From NCBI RefSeq assembly GCF_028736215.1, contig NZ_CP117883.1:2790001-2854000 (forward strand): a stretch of DNA of 64,000 bases. Reading direction: 5' to 3'. The DNA is from Mucilaginibacter sp. KACC 22773. Lineage in GTDB: Bacteria > Bacteroidota > Bacteroidia > Sphingobacteriales > Sphingobacteriaceae. The position numbers and the translations under genes are program-made. A model generated the notes under the pieces. The model made no database searches. It worked only from the letters and a program-made list of their open reading frames with translations, and had not been told where the DNA came from. This document shows positions 8,763-18,056 of the stretch, piece by piece (position 1 is the stretch's first letter; each line of letters begins with the position of its first letter).

Positions 8763-10233
8763 ATGGAAGTTTTAAGGTTTCTGGCCGGACTCAATGGAAT
8801 GACCGATACCCGAAAAGGCCAGCGATTTAAAGCCTATTCCTGGTATAAATTACATTTCACAAATAACTACCATCAACAAGTGTTTTATACTGTCGGTGTA
8901 GATGCAAATGACATGGCGTTGGTTATTAAATTAGATTGTCAAAGAATGGTACAGACAAGCTTTTTCTACCTTTTCAAGAGTATTTTGATAGCCTGAAAAG
9001 GCAAAGGGGAATTCATGAGTGGCGGATGTTTATAAAAATGAACTAAAAGATTCGGACTGGAATCTGCTGATCGACGAATCTCAAACATATATTTCCGAAA
9101 CCATTGACACTTATAATGATACGATAGCGTATATCAATTCTCACAGAATTAGAAAATCTGCAAGAATATGCTGGAACGATTATCGTTGGACGAGACCTTC
9201 AGGGTTTTTAGGAAAATCGGTAACGGCTCAACGGTCACAGGCATTTATCCATGAGCGCGAAAATGGATTTGCCCCGGAAGAATGGCTATTTGATCTTGAA
9301 AAGACTATAGAAGGATACCATTATGCACGGATAGAACCTGTACACATTAAAACGGGTAAGCATATCAATGAAAAATATGATCTGATCTTCTATACCTTCA
9401 ATAGCGGGATTTCGCAATGGTTTTGGGTAGGAGAAATTCGGGAGGTAGAGGTGATCTCAAAAAACGAATCAAATAGAATCTATAAGGAATATAAGGCAAA
9501 ACGATGGTGGAATGAACAGCAGCTTCAGTTAGAGGAATTACGTAAAACGGACGAAAATTCCGAACATTTGAATGTAAAAAGCTTTGTGGATTGGGATGCG
9601 AACGATCTATTCAACATTCGATTTAGGCCGGAAGATGTCAAACTATTTCCTGAATTACAACCATTTTCAAAAAATGAAAAACCACCATCAAACCATTATA
9701 ATTTACCCGATGCAGGAGATAAGCCTGCATTTTTAACCCCGCCTAAAGTTGGGGGGCTTAGGTTTGAAGAGGTGGACGACGATAATGATGACAATGACAA
9801 TAATGAAAATACAACAATTATTAAGCGTAATTACTCAGTAGGTCTAAGGGAGCTGTTAAATGTTCATTACGACCTTCAGAAAGCATTTATAAAGTACCTG
9901 AAAATTACATATACTGAAGATAAAATTGGTAAAGAATGTATCAGAATTGGTTATAATACAAGAGTTGATGTGGTCAGGCAAACAGCATAAGGTTTTATAT
10001 TTTACGAAATTAAAACCTATCCAGATGTTTTGACCAGTGTAAGGATGGCAGTAGGCCAGTTGCTTGAGTATCAATATTTCCCTGACCAAAATCTTGCAAT
10101 AGAATTAATGATTGTTACCCATTTAAAGGCAGAACCAATTATTTATGATTATTTGACTCAACTTGAACTTAAAATTGGAGTGAAAATCGGTTTGATTTGT
10201 TTCGACTATAAAAATAAAATTGTCAAGGTATAG
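8763..10233 (+). pseudogene. Decayed gene with PD-(D/E)XK-like nuclease C-terminus
   Basis: One ancestral protein can be followed through three frames. It starts at 8763 in one frame (RFKAYSWYKLHFTNNYHQQ). Near 8943 it moves to a second frame (NGTDKLFLPFQEYFDSLKRQ). Near 9035 it moves to a third frame (ELKDSDWNLLIDESQTYISE), which runs to an in-frame TAA at 9988-9990. After that stop the frame continues with FIFYEIKTYPDVLTSVRMAV and GQLLEYQYFPD up to 10233. The D-x(n)-Y-E-I-K-T arrangement followed by a conserved GQLLEY helix resembles the restriction-like DUF3883/PD-(D/E)XK nuclease core. Two frameshifts and one nonsense codon argue that it is inactive. It neighbours another PD-(D/E)XK-type gene (Rpn family). 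Confidence 0.65.
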
Positions 10234-10318
10234 AATAGACATTTAATAAGACCGGGCTTCATCACTGTTAATCAGCAAGCCATAACAATAGCTTTTTGCA
10301 CGTTTACCGCAGTTTTTC

Positions 10319-11227
10319 TTATAGCTTTTCTATTTCCTCCGCCGAAAGCCCGGTGAATTTCTCGATCTGGGCAATAGGGAAACCTTCTTTTTTCATTTCG
10401 CGAGCAACATCTTTCTTACCCTTTTTCTCACCTTTTTTTTCGCCTTTCTTTTCACCCTTTTTTTCAGCTCTGTCTAATAAAAGTTCTTCAATACCCATGG
10501 TGTTAGTCCTTTCTGTTAAAATTTCTACCTGTTGTTCAAATTTAGTGTTTATCTCCGGGTTTTCAAAGCGTATGTAATATCTCAAAAAATTCATCAGTAC
10601 CCTTATTTTTTCTTTTGCTATCTGTTTGGCCAGTAATAACCTGGTTAGGTTAAGCTTTAAGTTCAATAGCAACTCATCCCGTTCTATGCTGTTTTTCAAA
10701 TCCCTGCCCGCAAATGCAGCCTTTGCTGTAAGCACCACCAGGGCAAAAGGGTTATTGCTGGCCTTTAGCGCTTCATCGTTTTGGCTGGCTATTTTGTAGG
10801 TGTTAAATGTATAGCGCAGGCTGGTACCCATAAAATCTATAGCAAAATGATCTGGCCTTTCTCTGGTATTGGCTTCGGTAAATATGGCGTAGGCTACTAT
10901 AGGCTTTTGATACTTATCCAATATCCGGTAAAAGTAGGTGTACATACGGCTGGCAAAATTCTTTTGATACTGGCCCTGCACTTCCACATGTACCAAAATC
11001 CATTCTTCTTTCCCCGCTTTGGTAAATACTTTCACCAGTTTATCGATCACCTTTGGCGAGTACTCATCATTATCCGGAGGGAAAACTTGTTCCAGCTCTT
11101 TATCCAGGAATTCAAAGCCTCTATTAAAGTCGAAGATGTCCGCAGCTTCAGGATTAAGAAAGCATAGGAAATCGTCAAAAATATCTTCGAGGATCCCTTT
11201 CCAAAGGATGTCATCTTTTCTTCTCAT
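10319..11227 (-). CDS. Rpn-family recombination-promoting nuclease / YhgA-like protein
   Basis: The 302-residue product starts with the family pattern FLNPEAADIFDFNRGFEFLD. It then has the PD-(D/E)XK-like core ILVHVEVQGQ and FASRMYTYFYRILDKY, as in the Rpn/PDDEXK_2 group (often labelled putative transposase YhgA-like). The C-terminal region has a lysine/glutamate/glycine-rich repeat (KKGE units) and a short end segment EGFPIAQIEKFTGLSAEEIEKL, common in such proteins. It stands alone between a pseudogene and the tldE terminator. Members are often multicopy and linked to mobile DNA or defence; neither is shown here. Confidence 0.82.
   Translation of the reverse strand: MRRKDDILWKGILEDIFDDFLCFLNPEAADIFDFNRGFEFLDKELEQVFPPDNDEYSPKVIDKLVKVFTKAGKEEWILVHVEVQGQYQKNFASRMYTYFYRILDKYQKPIVAYAIFTEANTRERPDHFAIDFMGTSLRYTFNTYKIASQNDEALKASNNPFALVVLTAKAAFAGRDLKNSIERDELLLNLKLNLTRLLLAKQIAKEKIRVLMNFLRYYIRFENPEINTKFEQQVEILTERTNTMGIEELLLDRAEKKGEKKGEKKGEKKGKKDVAREMKKEGFPIAQIEKFTGLSAEEIEKL
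10412..10465 (-). repeat. In-frame 12-bp coding repeat (KKGE units) in the Rpn gene
   Basis: About four tandem, slightly varied 12-bp units encode successive K-K-G-E tetrapeptides. The plus strand shows T-rich runs of up to eight T separated by CACC or CGCC. Whole-unit changes keep the frame, whereas slippage in a T run would break it. Confidence 0.7.
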
Positions 11228-11284
11228 TTAGGTAAAAACAAAAATTAAGTATAGTTAAAATCGTCAACACAAGCCCTCTAAATA

Positions 11285-11318
11285 ACCAAACCCGGCCTTT
11301 AATAGTGCCGGGTTTGGT
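11285..11318. terminator. Hairpin downstream of the minus-strand tldD-tldE pair
   Basis: A perfect 12-bp stem (ACCAAACCCGGC with its complement) encloses a 10-nt loop, 109 bp beyond the tldE stop codon. It probably ends the tldD-tldE transcript before the Rpn gene. The U-tract is weak. Confidence 0.6.
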
Positions 11319-11426
11319 CGGTGGTGGATAGTTGATTAAGCGGGTAGCTGATAGGCTTAAAGATGTTAGGTGTTCAAAAACTACTCACTTAATAAACCCA
11401 GTCAACCACTCACTACTATCTTATCT

Positions 11427-12764
11427 CTACACCGCGTCTGATAGCGAAGTAAAAGTAAAATCACGGATCCGCATAGGAGGGATCAGCGCGTTTTGGCCCG
11501 ATTCGCCGCTTACCGTACGTTCGGATTTACCCAAAGCATCCAGGTTATTAAGCATAATAACCGGGCTTTCGTTAAACCTTAAGTTCTTGATCGGGAATTT
11601 GATTTGTCCATTCTCGATATAAAATGTACCGTCACGGGTAAGGCCGGTAAACAATAACGTTTGCGGATCAACCGGGCGAATATACCACAGGCGGGTAACC
11701 AAAATTCCTTTTTCAGTTCCTTTTATCAATTCTTCTAAAGTGGCGTTGCCTCCCTCCATAATTATGCCATCGGGATTTGGAATCGGTTTCACGCCTTGTT
11801 TTTGAGCCCAGTAACGCGAGTATGTGAAGTTTTTAACTACTCCTTTTTCAATCCAGCTTCTTTTCACCTGCGGTTGGCCATCGCCGGCCCAACTGCCGGT
11901 TGGCAAATCGGGATGCGATGGGTCGGAGTAAATGTTTACCCTTTCATCAACCATTTTTTCGCCAAGTTTGGTTTTGCCTCCTGGTTTGCTCAAAAAACTG
12001 CGGCCTTCATCCGCGCTGCGGGCATCCAATCCGCCGTACAATTGTTCAAGTAATACAATACCGGCGGCGGGCTCTAAAATTACCGTGTATTTTCCCGGTT
12101 CAATAGCTTTGGCGCCTTTGGAGCCGGTTGCTTTTTGAGCAGCTATTTTGGTAAATGCCAGTGTATCCAGTTTACTCACATCGTTATAACCCTTGGTTGA
12201 GTATCCCGAACCTGTACCGTCTTCGGAACGTAAGGTTACCGAGAAATTTACATCTGTAGAGGTATTGTAGGCGAACAAGCCATGCGAATTCATCATCGAG
12301 CTAAAGCCCGCGCTGTTTTGCAAAAAGCCTGCTGCTATTAATTTATTTTCTTTTGCTGTATCCAGGCTTTTGCCCACCATATCTGTACGCAGCGCTGGGG
12401 TAATAGTCGCTGTTTCGGGCACAAAGGTTTTTGAACGTGGTGCGTAAGTTTGCGGGCCTAAAAAGGATACAAACTCCGGGTTTTCGGGCGCCAGTTGTGC
12501 CAGTTCTTCAGATAAGCGAACGGCCTTTTCAACCGAGGCATCATCATATTCGTTGGTGGTTACCACCCCCAGTTTTTTACCAAATGCTGATGAAATAACC
12601 ATACTGGTTTGGCTTAACGAACCACTGGTAGATACTGTATTACGGGCGTACCTAATATTGCCCGAGTCTGATCCGCCAAAGTTGATCTCGCATTCATCGG
12701 CTTTTGAATAGCCCAGCGCCTTTTTTAATATCGCGCGGCATTCATCTTCTGTTAAAATTGCCAT
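11427..12764 (-). CDS. tldE: TldE/PmbA-like subunit (copy 1)
   Basis: A 445-residue member of the TldD/PmbA (U62) family without the HExxxH zinc motif, so it corresponds to the TldE/PmbA partner subunit. Typical family segments are TVILEPAAGIVLLEQLYGGL, DPSHPDLPTGSWAGDGQPQ, NFTYSRYWAQKQGV and the C-terminal GTFYIENGQIKFPIKNLRFN. Its start codon is 3 bp from the end of the tldD-like gene, so translation is coupled. TldD/TldE heterodimers are metalloproteases acting on unfolded or modified peptides; the substrate here is unknown. A second pair lies at 23.5-26.5 kb on the other strand. Confidence 0.88.
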   Translation of the reverse strand: MAILTEDECRAILKKALGYSKADECEINFGGSDSGNIRYARNTVSTSGSLSQTSMVISSAFGKKLGVVTTNEYDDASVEKAVRLSEELAQLAPENPEFVSFLGPQTYAPRSKTFVPETATITPALRTDMVGKSLDTAKENKLIAAGFLQNSAGFSSMMNSHGLFAYNTSTDVNFSVTLRSEDGTGSGYSTKGYNDVSKLDTLAFTKIAAQKATGSKGAKAIEPGKYTVILEPAAGIVLLEQLYGGLDARSADEGRSFLSKPGGKTKLGEKMVDERVNIYSDPSHPDLPTGSWAGDGQPQVKRSWIEKGVVKNFTYSRYWAQKQGVKPIPNPDGIIMEGGNATLEELIKGTEKGILVTRLWYIRPVDPQTLLFTGLTRDGTFYIENGQIKFPIKNLRFNESPVIMLNNLDALGKSERTVSGESGQNALIPPMRIRDFTFTSLSDAV

Positions 12765-12767
12765 ATA

Positions 12768-14402
12768 TTAAATTTTTCTTGCTGTATTAATTACGTTAAC
12801 TCCTTTAAATAATGCTGTGGACGATCCATGAGATACGGCGCTGGCCTGCATAGGCTGGCCTTTACCATCAAAAAATGATCCGCCTAAGCGATAATCATTG
12901 GCATCGCAAACTGCGGCGCAGGAGTTCCAAAACTCCTGGGTGTTTGACTGGTAAGCTACATCATTCAGCATACCTACAATTTTGCCATTTTTGATCTCGT
13001 AATACAGCTGGCCGCTAAACTGGAAGTTATACCGTTGCTGATCTATCGAGAACGAACTATCGCCAATGATGTAAATGCCTTTTTCTACGTTTTTGATCAT
13101 ATCATTTACGCCCATAGGCACTTTGCCGGGTTGCAAGGATATGTTGGCCATGCGCTGGAATTGCACATCCTGCCAGCTTTGCGAATAACAGCAGCCCTGC
13201 GATTCTTTTAAACCGATGATATGTGCCTGATCGCGGATGGCCTGGTAGTTAACCAAAATACCATCTTTAATAATATCCCACTTTTTGGCCTCAACACCTT
13301 CGTCATCATAACCAACGGCGCCAAGCGAGCCAACCTGGGTTTTATCGGCCACAATGTTTACATTTTTGCTGCCGAAATTGAATTTTTTTGATTCCCATTT
13401 ATCCAGGGTAAGGAAACTGGTACCTGCAAAGTTCGCTTCGTAACCTAATACGCGGTCAAGCTCGGTAGGGTGGCCAACAGATTCGTGTATGGTTAACCAA
13501 AGGTGACTTGGATCTAAAACCAAATCGTATTTGCCCGCTTCAACAGATTTTGCTTTCAGTTTTTGATCGGCCTGGGTAGCTGCCGCGCGGGCATCTTCCA
13601 GCATATCATACCTGTCTTTATAAAGGGTTGTTACACCTTTTATCTTATCGCTTTCGCGTGGGGTCATGTATTCATAGCCCATTCCGCGCGGGGCGCTTAA
13701 CGACTGGCGCGTTTCAAATTTGCCTGTTTTAGAATCTATTTTAGTAACCGCGAATAAAGGCCAGATGCGGTGGATATCCTGGTCGATATATGAACCATCG
13801 GTAGATGCAAAGTATTTTTGCTCGTTTACTAAAAACAGGATGGAGTTTACATAATTGGCGCCACCTTTCATGGCCGCATCATTTACAGATAGCAGCAAAT
13901 CTGTTTTTTCTTTCATCGGCACTTCAAACGCGTTGCGTTCAATCGGCGTTTTCCAGCTTACTTCGCCATGGCCCTTTTGAGGCACCAGTTGCACGGGGTC
14001 GGTTTGGATGCGGGCGTTTTCTTTGGCGATAGCTACGGCAAGCTCGGCGGCTTTGGCTATGCTATCATTATCCAGCTTATCTGTAGCGGCAAAACCCCAG
14101 CAACCGTTGGCAATAACGCGGATACCCATACCGTACGATTGGGTATCAACTATATTTTCAACCTTGTTTTCGCGGGTTACCACAAACTGGTTAAGGTAGC
14201 GGCCTATACGCACATCGGTATAGGTGGCGCCTTTTGACCGGGCAGCATTTAAAACCACGTCGGCCATTCGTTTTTTAAGGGCCACATCTACCGGGCTCAT
14301 ATCATGGCCGGGTAAAACGGGCGAACCGAAAACGGGGATCCTGCTAAGCATGGATGCACTAATGCCCATTCCGGTTAGGTAAAGGAAATCTTTTCTTTTC
14401 AA
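12768..14402 (-). CDS. tldD: TldD-like metalloprotease subunit with N-terminal export-like signal (copy 1)
   Basis: The 544-residue product carries the zinc-protease motif H-E-S-V-G-H (HExxxH) in LWLTIHESVGHPTELDRVLG, and the conserved GCCYSQSWQDVQFQRM segment. The N-terminus KRKDFLYLTGMG resembles a Tat signal in which the first arginine is replaced by lysine; copy 2 keeps RRDF. The start is TTG at 14402: no usable ATG precedes the conserved KRKDFLYLTGMG segment, and copy 2 also starts with TTG. It is the first gene of a tldD-tldE unit. Most characterised TldD proteins are cytoplasmic, so the signal-like N-terminus is noteworthy. Confidence 0.88.
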   Translation of the reverse strand: MKRKDFLYLTGMGISASMLSRIPVFGSPVLPGHDMSPVDVALKKRMADVVLNAARSKGATYTDVRIGRYLNQFVVTRENKVENIVDTQSYGMGIRVIANGCWGFAATDKLDNDSIAKAAELAVAIAKENARIQTDPVQLVPQKGHGEVSWKTPIERNAFEVPMKEKTDLLLSVNDAAMKGGANYVNSILFLVNEQKYFASTDGSYIDQDIHRIWPLFAVTKIDSKTGKFETRQSLSAPRGMGYEYMTPRESDKIKGVTTLYKDRYDMLEDARAAATQADQKLKAKSVEAGKYDLVLDPSHLWLTIHESVGHPTELDRVLGYEANFAGTSFLTLDKWESKKFNFGSKNVNIVADKTQVGSLGAVGYDDEGVEAKKWDIIKDGILVNYQAIRDQAHIIGLKESQGCCYSQSWQDVQFQRMANISLQPGKVPMGVNDMIKNVEKGIYIIGDSSFSIDQQRYNFQFSGQLYYEIKNGKIVGMLNDVAYQSNTQEFWNSCAAVCDANDYRLGGSFFDGKGQPMQASAVSHGSSTALFKGVNVINTARKI

Positions 14403-14492
14403 GGTCAGTCAGTTTTAAGTCCTAAATATAATGAGTGAAGTTTGAATATTTATGTGTTTGAAGTTAGATCGCGTGATTTGTTACGGATTATC

Positions 14493-15113
14493 TTAAGATT
14501 TCCTTATTACATAGGCTTTGGCGACCTGGTCATGCCATCCTTGCTTCATTGGGTTCCAAAAAACCGTTAAAAAACCTGCGCCGCAAAGGAAGCTGGATAA
14601 CAATTTGCTAAAATTGCGTGATAGGGCTTTTCCAAAGCTTATCCTTTCACCGCTTTCATCAACAACAATTAGTTTGCAAATCAATTTGCCTATTCCGCCT
14701 TGCATGCTTGTTGCCTCAAAAATGGAATTATAGGCAACAAGGCCCAGGAAAAATATAACCCGGAATAAAAGATCGGAGTCCGGAGAATCTAAATTTATTG
14801 AATTGTGCGTAAATATCCCAGCAACATTTATCAGCGCGAAAAATATGATCAGTATCAATATTACGATAACATAATCAATAACAAAAGCCAACAGGCGCCA
14901 CCAAAAACTGGCAACATTGTACCGGTTAGGTGGATTTATTCCCTTTGAAACGAAATATTCCTGAAATTCTGGTAAATCTGCCGCGTGTTGTAAGCCCTCG
15001 GCGAGGGGCGATAATAGGAAATCGTCGGCTTTAATATTCATATCCATTAACTGGGTATGTGTATACGGGCCTTCATTTTGTCCCTGCCTTAAAATGTAGT
15101 ATTCATTAATCAT
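14493..15113 (-). CDS. GYF_2/DUF4339 plus RDD-family membrane protein
   Basis: The 206-residue protein has an N-terminal GYF_2-like domain (YYILRQGQNEGPYTHTQLMD, then FLLSPLAEGLQHAADLPEF). An RDD domain with three hydrophobic stretches follows: RLLAFVIDYVIVILILIIF, then LLFRVIFFLGLVAYNSIFEA, then a C-terminal SFLCGAGFLTVFWNPMKQGW. The order R...D in the first helix and the closing GWHDQVAKAYVI are RDD hallmarks. It lies between tldD copy 1 and the DUF4159 gene, all on the minus strand, and may be membrane support for the MoxR-type locus. Its role is unknown. Confidence 0.88.
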   Translation of the reverse strand: MINEYYILRQGQNEGPYTHTQLMDMNIKADDFLLSPLAEGLQHAADLPEFQEYFVSKGINPPNRYNVASFWWRLLAFVIDYVIVILILIIFFALINVAGIFTHNSINLDSPDSDLLFRVIFFLGLVAYNSIFEATSMQGGIGKLICKLIVVDESGERISFGKALSRNFSKLLSSFLCGAGFLTVFWNPMKQGWHDQVAKAYVIRKS

Positions 15114-15175
15114 TGATCAATCTGTTTAGGTTTTGGAAATTAATTAAAATCCAGGTAACAAACAAATTATCGGGG

Positions 15176-15802
15176 TTAATAATTTAGCGCGTACATAATA
15201 ATATTTACCCCAAACTTGGTATTATCCTCGGCAAGGAAGCGCTTATTCCTATAATCATAGTCCCATTCACAACCATAATCCTTGCTGCTATATAATACGG
15301 CTATACGCCCGTTAATTTCGATGGCTTTTAGGTAATCGTGCACCAAATCATCTCCCCAGCCATTTAATTCAAAGCTGGTGGTAGGGGGGCCTTTATCGAA
15401 AGAAAAAAAAGAATGGTATATTTTATGATTGTTGGGGATCTTCTTTAACGCGGTTGGACCAAATAAAGCAGCCATTTGCGCTTCGAATGATTTGGCAAAA
15501 AGTCCGTCGATGTCATGGTTGCAGTCATCCACAAAAATAAAACCACCGTTTTCTGCATACTTTTTAAAATTCGCCCGTTCTTTGGTGTCAAACTGCACAA
15601 GCTTGTGGCCGCTCAGGTAGCAAAATGGATATAAGAAAATATCGTCGCTGCTCAGGGGGATCACTTTTTCCTGCTGATCGATGGGGATGGTGGTATACTC
15701 CAGCAGGGAATTAAGCAGGTTTGATGGCATGCGCTGATCGGTATCCCAATCGCCGGAGTGATAACTTAACCTGGTAAACGTAAATTTTCCGCTGAATGCC
15801 AT
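15176..15802 (-). CDS. DUF4159-domain protein
   Basis: A 208-residue protein with the DUF4159 pattern: FTRLSYHSGDWDTDQRMPSN, then DIFLYPFCYLSGHKLVQFD, GGFIFVDDCNHDIDGLFAKS and a late CEWDYDYRNKRF. The fold is thought to be related to class I glutamine amidotransferases, but no catalytic triad is obvious. No signal peptide is seen, unlike many longer homologues. In Bacteroidota it is usually linked to MoxR, DUF58 and BatA genes. Here it is divergent from that set by 162 bp, which supports a shared function with it. Confidence 0.85.
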   Translation of the reverse strand: MAFSGKFTFTRLSYHSGDWDTDQRMPSNLLNSLLEYTTIPIDQQEKVIPLSSDDIFLYPFCYLSGHKLVQFDTKERANFKKYAENGGFIFVDDCNHDIDGLFAKSFEAQMAALFGPTALKKIPNNHKIYHSFFSFDKGPPTTSFELNGWGDDLVHDYLKAIEINGRIAVLYSSKDYGCEWDYDYRNKRFLAEDNTKFGVNIIMYALNY

Positions 15803-15847
15803 CGTGTTTTAAAACCTTAAAAGTAGTACAATATTTTATGCTGATGC

Positions 15848-15855
15848 TACATTTG
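15848..15855 (+). promoter_or_regulatory. Candidate -7 element for the moxR operon
   Basis: TACATTTG matches TAnnTTTG inside the 162-bp divergent intergenic region, 109 bp before the TTG start of moxR. No clear -33 element is present. Confidence 0.35.
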
Positions 15856-15964
15856 TTTGCATTGCTTGTAAAGTTTTGGATACTTTATTTAATTTTTAAT
15901 AAAAAATACTGGTTATTAATCAAAAGGGTGATATATTGGGGGAGTACATTAAAAACGTATTAAG

Positions 15965-16963
15965 TTGGAACTGACCGAAAATAATATAAAAGCACTGCTT
16001 GCCAAATTGCCTGCTTTAAAAGGCGAAATTCAAAAGGTAATAGTAGGGCAGGATGCCATATTGGACGAATTGCTGGTAGCATTTTTAGCCGGAGGCCATT
16101 GCCTGTTGGAAGGCGTGCCCGGCCTGGCCAAAACACTCATCGTAAAAACTATGTCGCAGGCGCTACACCTGGCCTTCAGGCGCATCCAGTTTACTCCCGA
16201 TTTGATGCCTACGGATATTATAGGCACCGAGATACTGGAGGAAGACCATGCTACAGGCAAACGTTTTTTTAAATTTAATAAAGGCCCGTTGTTTGCCAAC
16301 ATTATTTTGGCCGATGAAATTAACCGAACGCCACCCAAAACGCAATCGGCATTGCTGGAAGCGATGCAGGAGTTTGAGGTGACGTATGGTGGACAAACAT
16401 ACCCGTTAGATAAACCATTTTTTATCCTTGCTACCCAAAATCCTATTGAACAGGCCGGCACTTACCCATTGCCTGAAGCCCAGTTAGATCGCTTTTTATT
16501 GCTGATAAAAATTGGATACCCAACGGAGCAGGAAGAGTTTGAAGTACTGAACCGTACCACCGGTACCAAAAAAGCCGATGTTAAGGCAGTAATAACCGCC
16601 GAAGAGATCATTCAGGCCCAGGCCCTGGTAAGGCAGGTTACTATAAGCGAAGACCTGGTAAAATATGTGAGCAAGGTAATCCGCTCAACCCGCCCCGATA
16701 CCACCACTGTAAGCTATGTAAAAGAATGGGTGCGCTGGGGTGCAGGCCCGCGGGCAGGGCAGGCTTTAATTTTAACTGCCAAAGCACGCGCTTTATTAAA
16801 AGGACGTTACTCCGTTTTAATGGAAGATATCCACGCTATGGCCCCGGCTGTGTTACGGCATAGGATATTGATGAATTTTAAGGCCGAGGCAGAGGGTATT
16901 ACATCAGATAAAGTGACGGCGGAGTTAGTGAGGGTGGTAGAGAGAAGTAAAGCCATTGTCTGA
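15965..16963 (+). CDS. moxR: MoxR-family AAA+ ATPase
   Basis: A 332-residue AAA+ ATPase with Walker A GVPGLAKT, Walker B ILADEINRTPPKTQSALLEA and sensor ATQNPIEQAGTYPLPEAQLD, all typical of MoxR. The start is TTG at 15965: an in-frame TAA at 15950-15952 excludes any upstream ATG, and the next ATG lies inside the AAA domain. MoxR proteins act as chaperone-like ATPases for VWA-domain partners. The next genes encode a MIDAS-containing DUF58 protein and a BatA-like membrane protein, the usual partners. It probably heads a five- to seven-gene plus-strand operon. Confidence 0.95.
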   Translation: MELTENNIKALLAKLPALKGEIQKVIVGQDAILDELLVAFLAGGHCLLEGVPGLAKTLIVKTMSQALHLAFRRIQFTPDLMPTDIIGTEILEEDHATGKRFFKFNKGPLFANIILADEINRTPPKTQSALLEAMQEFEVTYGGQTYPLDKPFFILATQNPIEQAGTYPLPEAQLDRFLLLIKIGYPTEQEEFEVLNRTTGTKKADVKAVITAEEIIQAQALVRQVTISEDLVKYVSKVIRSTRPDTTTVSYVKEWVRWGAGPRAGQALILTAKARALLKGRYSVLMEDIHAMAPAVLRHRILMNFKAEAEGITSDKVTAELVRVVERSKAIV

Positions 16964-17067
16964 ACCGGGATTAAACAGATTTATCAGATTTTTTGGATTT
17001 TGATTTGCTTCAACACTTAAATTCTGTTATTCCTGTCAATCCATTAATCTGCTTAATCCGAGTTCAG
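16960..17067. repeat. Intergenic inverted repeat between moxR and the DUF58 gene
   Basis: The left arm (from CTGAACCGGGATTAAACAGA, overlapping the moxR stop) matches the reverse complement of the right arm (read as CTGAACTCGGATTAAGCAGA). A/T-rich spacer lies between them. This is a degenerate palindromic intergenic element of a kind frequent in Sphingobacteriaceae intergenic DNA. It could form a long stem in mRNA between two operon genes. Confidence 0.55.
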
Positions 17068-17111
17068 AAAAAAATAAATCCGATATCGAACATCCCAAAT
17101 CCGAAATTAAA

Positions 17112-17987
17112 ATGCTTGATCCAAAAGTATTAATGACCATTAAGGATTTGCCATTGCTGGCGAAAACGGTTATTGATGGCTTTATGAATGGGTTTAACAA
17201 AAGCAAGGTGAAGGGACCCGGGCTTGAGTTTAGCCAGTACCGCAGCTATCAGCCCGGCGATGACCTGCGCTGGCTGGACTGGCATATGTTTGCCAGGAGC
17301 GACCGGTACTATATCCGCGAATCGGAGGTGGAAACCAGCATTTCGGTAAAGTTTTTGGTTGATGCCAGCGCTTCTATGGATCATGACGATAATGGAATTA
17401 AAAAGATAGACTATGCCCGCTTCCTGGTGGCATCGCTGGCCTGGCTATCCAATTTGCAGGGCGATTCCGTAGGGTTGTATGTTTTCCAGGATGGAGGTTT
17501 GTTTTCGTTAGCATCCAAACCCGATCCGCAGCATTTGCAGCGGTTGTTTTATCACCTGCAGCAAGTTAAACCCAACGGCAGGTTTACGCAGCCTGTGCAT
17601 TACAGGGAGCTGTTTGCCGGCGACGGACGTAAGGAGCTGCTGGTATTTGTTACCGATATGTACCAGGCTGATGGCGAGATAAATAAACTACTCGATTCAC
17701 TAACAGCTTTAAAGCATGAAGTGGTGGTATTCCACCTGATGGGTAAAAACGAGCTTGATTTTGACTTTGGCGGATATGCTTCATTAGAAGACCTGGAAAC
17801 CGGGGAGACCATCGAAATAAATACCCAACAGGCAGTCGAGTACCAGCAAAAGCTAAAAAGCCATTTAGAGGCTATCAGGATGCAATTACTGGGCAAGCAT
17901 ATCTACTACAGGATGCTCAGCACTGCCCAGCCGCTGGATGAAGCCTTACGCGATTTTTTAACACAACGGAATAAAAGCAAATTTTAA
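17112..17987 (+). CDS. DUF58 protein with MIDAS-like motif
   Basis: The 291-residue protein has the DUF58 signature GLEFSQYRSYQPGDDLRWLD and WHMFARSDRYYIRE. A VWA-like region follows with FLVDASASMD, a DxSxS MIDAS-type metal site. No transmembrane segment is seen. DUF58 proteins are the common partner of MoxR ATPases. Gene order moxR-DUF58-batA and the 148-bp repeat-containing gap suggest one transcription unit. The partner substrate is unknown; roles in stress tolerance or envelope assembly have been proposed for other MoxR systems. Confidence 0.92.
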   Translation: MLDPKVLMTIKDLPLLAKTVIDGFMNGFNKSKVKGPGLEFSQYRSYQPGDDLRWLDWHMFARSDRYYIRESEVETSISVKFLVDASASMDHDDNGIKKIDYARFLVASLAWLSNLQGDSVGLYVFQDGGLFSLASKPDPQHLQRLFYHLQQVKPNGRFTQPVHYRELFAGDGRKELLVFVTDMYQADGEINKLLDSLTALKHEVVVFHLMGKNELDFDFGGYASLEDLETGETIEINTQQAVEYQQKLKSHLEAIRMQLLGKHIYYRMLSTAQPLDEALRDFLTQRNKSKF

Positions 17988-18056
17988 CAAACTGTTTACT
18001 TTATTCATTCTTAAATCAATAATTCAATAACTCATTAATTCAATAATTAACAAAAG

